Below, one piece after another: positions 35,701 through 39,186 of a DNA stretch of 39,186 nt. The stretch covers positions 1 through 39,186 of the forward strand of contig CAADUD010000150.1 in assembly GCA_900752095.1 (NCBI GenBank). The letters run 5' to 3'. A model generated the notes under the pieces. The model was not told where the DNA came from, ran no database searches, and saw only the letters and a list, made by a program, of their open reading frames with translations. The translations under genes and the position numbers were made by a program. Numbering within the stretch: position 1 is the stretch's first letter; every line of letters begins with the position of its first letter. Origin of the DNA: Clostridia bacterium (lineage in GTDB: Bacteria > Bacillota > Clostridia > TANB77 > CAG-508).

Positions 35701-37552
35701 TGGAGTCATATTTTAGCAAATAAAAAATTTGGAACCTTAGTAACAGAAAGTATGGGAGGGTATACTTGGTACCAAAATAGTAGACTAAATAGATTAACTG
35801 CTTGGAATAATAATCCAGTAACTGATACTCCTTCTGAAATTTTATATTTACAAGACAAAGAAAGTAAAAAAATATGGTCTATGGGATTAAATCCCTGCAC
35901 AGATGACAATGATTATAATGTTATTTATGGATTCGGATATGCTAAATATATGCATACAACAAATGGAATTACACAAAAGTTAGATTTATTTGTTCCAACA
36001 GAAGAAAACTGCAAAGTACAAATATTAACACTAGAAAATAATGAATTAAAAAAGAAAAGGTTAAAATTAGTGTATTATTTAAAACCTGTATTAGGAGAAG
36101 ATGAAATCAAAACAAATCCTTATATAGAACTTGCATTTCATCCAGGGGCAAATGCTGTTATTTTAGAAAATAAAGGAATCCAAACAGAAGAAATGCCTAA
36201 TACTTTATTATTTGTATCTTGTAGTGAAAAAATACAATCCTATACTGGAAGCAAGGAAAGTTTTCTAGGACAAGGAAATTTAGCAAATCCAGATGGGCTT
36301 TATCAAGTAGAACTTGACAAACAAAATACTTTATGGCAACAAGGAGGAGGAATTCTAGCAATAGAAATAGAAACAGAATTAGAAGCATTAGAAAGCAAAA
36401 AAATTGTATTTACCATGGGGGTAGGAGAAAAAGTAATTGATTGCCAAGATATGGCTTATCAATATAGTAAATTACCAAAAGCAATAGAAGAATATGAAAA
36501 AACAAAAAGGTATTGGAGAAATTTAACACAAAAACTACAAGTAAATACACCACTAGAATCTACGAATTTATTATTAAATGGGTGGCTTATTTACCAAGTA
36601 CTTGCCTCTAGAATGTGGGGAAGAACGGGGTATTATCAATCTGGTGGAGCATATGGTTTTCGAGATCAGCTACAAGACACCATTGCTTTAAAATATGTAG
36701 ATTCTAATTTAATGAAAGAACAGATTTTAAAGCACAGTACACATCAATTTATAGAAGGAGATGTAGAACATTGGTGGCATGATGAAACAACAAGGGGAAT
36801 TCGAACTAGATTTTCAGATGATCGTTTATGGCTGGTTTATTTAGTAGAAGATTATATTGCATTTACTGGTGATAATAGCATTTTAGAAATAGAAACACCT
36901 TATAGAGTAGGCAAACTATTAGAAGAAGGAGAAGAAGAAAAATATGATTATTATCCTTTAGGAGAACAAAAAGAAACCATTTATGAACATTGTAAAAAGG
37001 CAATTCAAATTTCTTTAGATTTTGGAGAAAACGGGTTACCAAAAATAGGTACAGGAGATTGGAATGATGGGCTTAGTACGGTAGGAAATAAAGGAAAAGG
37101 AGAAAGTGTATGGCTTGGTTTTTTCTTATATACCATACTAGAAAAATTTATTCCAATTTGTAAACAAAAACAAGAAGAAAACTTAGTAATAAAATATAAA
37201 GAAATTATGCAAAAATTAAAAAAGGCATTAAACAGTAATGGATGGGATGGCAGATGGTTTAGAAGAGCCTTTATGGATGATGGACATGTCCTTCGGAAGT
37301 ATTCAAAACGAAGAATGTAGAATTGATAGTATTGCACAAAGTTGGTCTGTTATTTCAGGAGCAGGAGATAATGACAAAAAATATATTTCTATGGAAAGTT
37401 TGGAAAATCACCTAGTAGATAAGGAAAATGGAATGATAAAATTATTAGATCCACCATTTGAAAAAAGTGACTTAGAACCAGGATATATTAAAGCTTATTT
37501 ACCAGGAACTAGAGAAAATGGAGGACAGTATACACATGAGTGTTGTTGTTAG
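29719..37552 (+). pseudogene. Cyclic beta-1,2-glucan synthase-type protein (GT84 plus GH94), frameshifted and truncated
   Basis: The main frame gives 2533 residues from ATG 29719 (AAGGAG 13 bases upstream). The N-terminal part has the family pattern (HPAGEWILDNYYIIEE). Membrane helices lie near 430-480 and again near 870-1030. The glycosyltransferase has ITLDADTELT (Asp670/672) and LHRWIRGDWQ (about 816-825). The C-terminal phosphorylase-like part has GAYGFRDQLQD, HWWHDETTRGIRTR and GDWNDG with the catalytic Asp at about 2450. An extra C at about 37294 shifts the frame before GSIQNEECRID; the continuation ends at 37552 in ENGGQYTHECCC, short of the usual C-terminus. It would make or remodel beta-1,2-glucan at the membrane. 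Probably inactivated; intact upstream. Confidence 0.85.
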
Positions 37553-37700
37553 CACCAGTTTTTAAATTAGCTCTAGGAACGAATGTGACGTAGAGATAAC
37601 TTATGCAACTGAGCGATAGCGAAGTTGTAATCCTTAAAAATATTGATACTCTTAAATACATAAATTATACACTAAACAAAATACTCTAAACAACAATTTT
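37553..37700. other. Junction where glucan synthase similarity ends; possible mobile-element edge
   Basis: After 37552 one other frame still reads LLAPVFKLALG to about 37590, which could be further synthase sequence after a second indel. From about 37575 to 37635 the sequence is visibly richer in G and C than the surroundings and holds an interrupted 7-base repeat, TGCAACT with AGTTGTA (37604-37630). No synthase sequence is recognisable beyond this. Confidence 0.4.
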
Positions 37701-37720
37701 TGTTTAGTACAATAAACAAA
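37671..37720 (+). promoter_or_regulatory. CTAAACAA repeats, operator-like, before the AAA/DUF4143 gene
   Basis: CTAAACAAA (37672-37680), CTAAACAAC (37686-37694), the inverse TTTGTTTAG (37699-37707) and a weaker ATAAACAAA (37711-37719) lie directly upstream of the promoter. ACTAAACAAAA and TTTTGTTTAGT form a perfect 11-base inverted repeat. A repressor or autoregulator site is inferred. Confidence 0.45.
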
Positions 37721-37724
37721 AATA

Positions 37725-37753
37725 TTGACAAAAGAAAATAATTACGATATAAT
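37725..37753 (+). promoter_or_regulatory. Perfect-consensus sigma-A promoter
   Basis: TTGACA (37725-37730), a 17-base spacer and TATAAT (37748-37753): both hexamers match consensus fully. It drives the AAA/DUF4143 gene starting at 37788. Confidence 0.85.
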
Positions 37754-37787
37754 AGAATAAAATAAAGTGAACAAAGAGGAGAAATAT

Positions 37788-38987
37788 ATGATTATTCGTG
37801 AAAAATATTTATCTAAAATTAGACCATTCTATGACCAAGATTTGATAAAAGTCATAATGGGTGTTAGAAGATGTGGTAAGTCAGTTATATTATTACAAAT
37901 AATAGATGAGTTAAAAGCAAGAGGAATACCAGAATCTCAAATAATATATATAAACTTTGAATATGAAGATTATGCTTTTATAAAAAATGATATGGATTTA
38001 CACAATTACATTAAAGAAAAAATAGTAAGTAAAGATAAATATTATTTATTCTTTGATGAAATTCAAAATGTCGAACACTGGGAAAAAGCAATAAATTCAT
38101 TTAAGGCATCTAAAAATGTATCAATATTCATTACTGGTTCTAATAGTGATTTACTATCTGGAGAACTTGCTACACATATAGCAGGAAGATATGTAAGTTT
38201 TAAAACTTATCCATTCACATTTAAAGAAGTATGTGAGCTTAAAAATATAACAGATAGAAAAGATATAGAAGAAGTATTTGATGACTATATGACTTGGGGA
38301 GGAATGCCACAAAGATTTATGATGACAGATGAAGTTCAGACAAGAACATATTTATCAGACATCTATAATTCTATATTAGTAAAAGATATTATAGCAAGAT
38401 TTAATATAAAAGATTTAGATCTATTTAATAGAATAGTAGAATATATAGTTACAACACCATCTCAAAATTTTTCAGCAGAAAGTTTATCAAATTATTTTGC
38501 AAATAAAGATGATAGAGAAGTTTCAAAAATAACTCTATATAACTATTTAGAATATATGACAAAAGCTATGATGATAAATAAAGCTGATAGATATGATGTT
38601 AGAGGAAAAAGAATATTAAATGGAAAATACAAATATTATTTAACAGATTTAGGTTTTGGTCAAATAATGAATGTTGGAAAAAGACCACAACTAGGAGCAT
38701 ATTTAGAAAATATTGTATATAATGAATTACTATCTAGAGGATATGATGTTAAAGTCGGAAATTTAGAAAATGGAGAAATAGACTTTATAGCGACAAGATT
38801 TAAAGAAAAGATATATATTCAAGTAGCTTACATTTTAGCAGATGATTCTGTTATTGAAAGAGAATTTGGAGCATTTAAAAATATAGAGGATAACTATCCT
38901 AAATATGTTTTAACAATGGATAAATTTGATTTTTCACAAAATGGTATAATTCATAAAAATGTAATAGATTGGTTATTAGAAGAATAG
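37788..38987 (+). CDS. AAA-family ATPase with DUF4143 C-terminal domain
   Basis: This is a 399-residue protein. Residues about 1-150 are an AAA_14-type ATPase: Walker A GVRRCGKSVIL (about 25-35), Walker B YYLFFDEIQN (about 85-94) and sensor FITGSNSDLL. Residues about 190-399 are the DUF4143 domain with a PD-(D/E)xK-like core (NGEIDFIA, IYIQVAY), REFGAFKNIEDNYPKYVLT and a final basic helix. AGAGGAG lies 6 bases before the ATG at 37788; an in-frame GTG at 37767 lacks a site. Such genes are common, often multi-copy and of unknown function in gut bacteria. It sits beyond the break in the glucan synthase gene, consistent with acquired DNA. Confidence 0.85.
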   Translation: MIIREKYLSKIRPFYDQDLIKVIMGVRRCGKSVILLQIIDELKARGIPESQIIYINFEYEDYAFIKNDMDLHNYIKEKIVSKDKYYLFFDEIQNVEHWEKAINSFKASKNVSIFITGSNSDLLSGELATHIAGRYVSFKTYPFTFKEVCELKNITDRKDIEEVFDDYMTWGGMPQRFMMTDEVQTRTYLSDIYNSILVKDIIARFNIKDLDLFNRIVEYIVTTPSQNFSAESLSNYFANKDDREVSKITLYNYLEYMTKAMMINKADRYDVRGKRILNGKYKYYLTDLGFGQIMNVGKRPQLGAYLENIVYNELLSRGYDVKVGNLENGEIDFIATRFKEKIYIQVAYILADDSVIEREFGAFKNIEDNYPKYVLTMDKFDFSQNGIIHKNVIDWLLEE

Positions 38988-39004
38988 TACAAATAAAAAA
39001 TATT

Positions 39005-39042
39005 ATAAATCTTAAGAGTAAAATCTTAAGGTTTATTTTTTT
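39005..39042 (+). terminator. Terminator after the AAA/DUF4143 gene
   Basis: ATAAATCTTAAG (39005-39016) pairs with CTTAAGGTTTAT (39025-39036) with one G-U pair, followed by a T run to 39042. Confidence 0.85.
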
Positions 39043-39127
39043 GACCTAATATTTTATTAGATTTGATATTTAAAAAGCCTTAAAATCGAATTTGAGGCAA
39101 ATAGAAACTAAAAGAAAGGAGAATTAT

Positions 39128-39186
39128 ATGAACAAACAAAAATTAAAAGGTTTATGGATACCAGCAGAAATTTTATTAAATGAAGA
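39128..39186 (+). CDS. Start of a probable helix-turn-helix replication/regulatory protein (partial)
   Basis: Only the first 19 codons are in the window (MNKQKLKGLWIPAEILLNE). AAAGGAG lies 7 bases before the ATG. The 'GLWIPAEILLNE' start resembles the N-terminus of helix-turn-helix proteins from plasmids, phages and conjugative elements ('ip.eil.n..ls..ek'). The stretch is too short for certainty. Confidence 0.4.
   Translation, partial: MNKQKLKGLWIPAEILLNE

Overview
The window is AT-rich (roughly 30% GC), uses the standard code with TGA as a stop, and carries strong Shine-Dalgarno sites and sigma-A-type promoters. Together with a Spo0E-like regulator, perfect Spo0A boxes, a CwlD-type amidase and a DacF-type carboxypeptidase, this points to a spore-forming or spore-derived Bacillota, most likely an uncultured gut Clostridia lineage. 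No 16S or other taxonomic marker is present, so the lineage call is inference.

Layout. 1-1.2 kb: the 3' end of an M16 peptidase gene and a Spo0E-like gene preceded by a Spo0A box. 1.4-15.8 kb: a type IV secretion (T4SS)-like locus, all on the + strand. It has three tandem VirB2/TrbC-type pilins, a PrgI (VirB3-like) protein, a TraC-like membrane protein with an AT-hook tail, a VirB4 ATPase, a VirB6/TrbL-like polytopic protein with a long cytosolic tail, two membrane-anchored NTF2-like (VirB8/TcpC-like) proteins, a membrane-anchored two-enzyme wall hydrolase (GH24 lysozyme plus CHAP), and at the end a soluble charged protein that could be a substrate. No relaxase, coupling protein (VirD4/TcpA), integrase or replication gene is visible in this block, so it reads as a chromosomal secretion-type machine or a reduced conjugation system.

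15.9-17.6 kb: a frameshifted D,D-carboxypeptidase gene followed by tRNA-Gly(GCC) and tRNA-Cys(GCA). 17.7-19.3 kb (minus strand): a 51-residue protein behind tandem Spo0A boxes, and a 455-residue sigma-70-like regulator with two C-terminal winged-helix-like repeats and a strong internal ribosome binding site. Divergent from it, 19.7-25.8 kb: a thioester-type surface adhesin with four repeats, an anchored protein with Ig-like repeats, and a degenerate receiver-GGDEF protein. 25.9-29.6 kb: an acyl-CoA ligase, CwlD-type amidase and an unknown membrane protein.

29.7-37.6 kb: a giant cyclic beta-1,2-glucan synthase-type gene (GT84 plus GH94), frameshifted near its end and then cut off. 37.6-39.2 kb: DNA of different character with an AAA/DUF4143 ATPase behind a consensus promoter and operator-like repeats, then the start of a probable helix-turn-helix replication or regulatory protein. 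This suggests that a mobile element disrupted the glucan synthase gene.

The most interesting content is the orphan T4SS-like locus with its possible cargo gene, and the sigma-like regulator with an embedded second start beside a complex divergent promoter region. No homology search was possible; family calls rest on motifs and layout.
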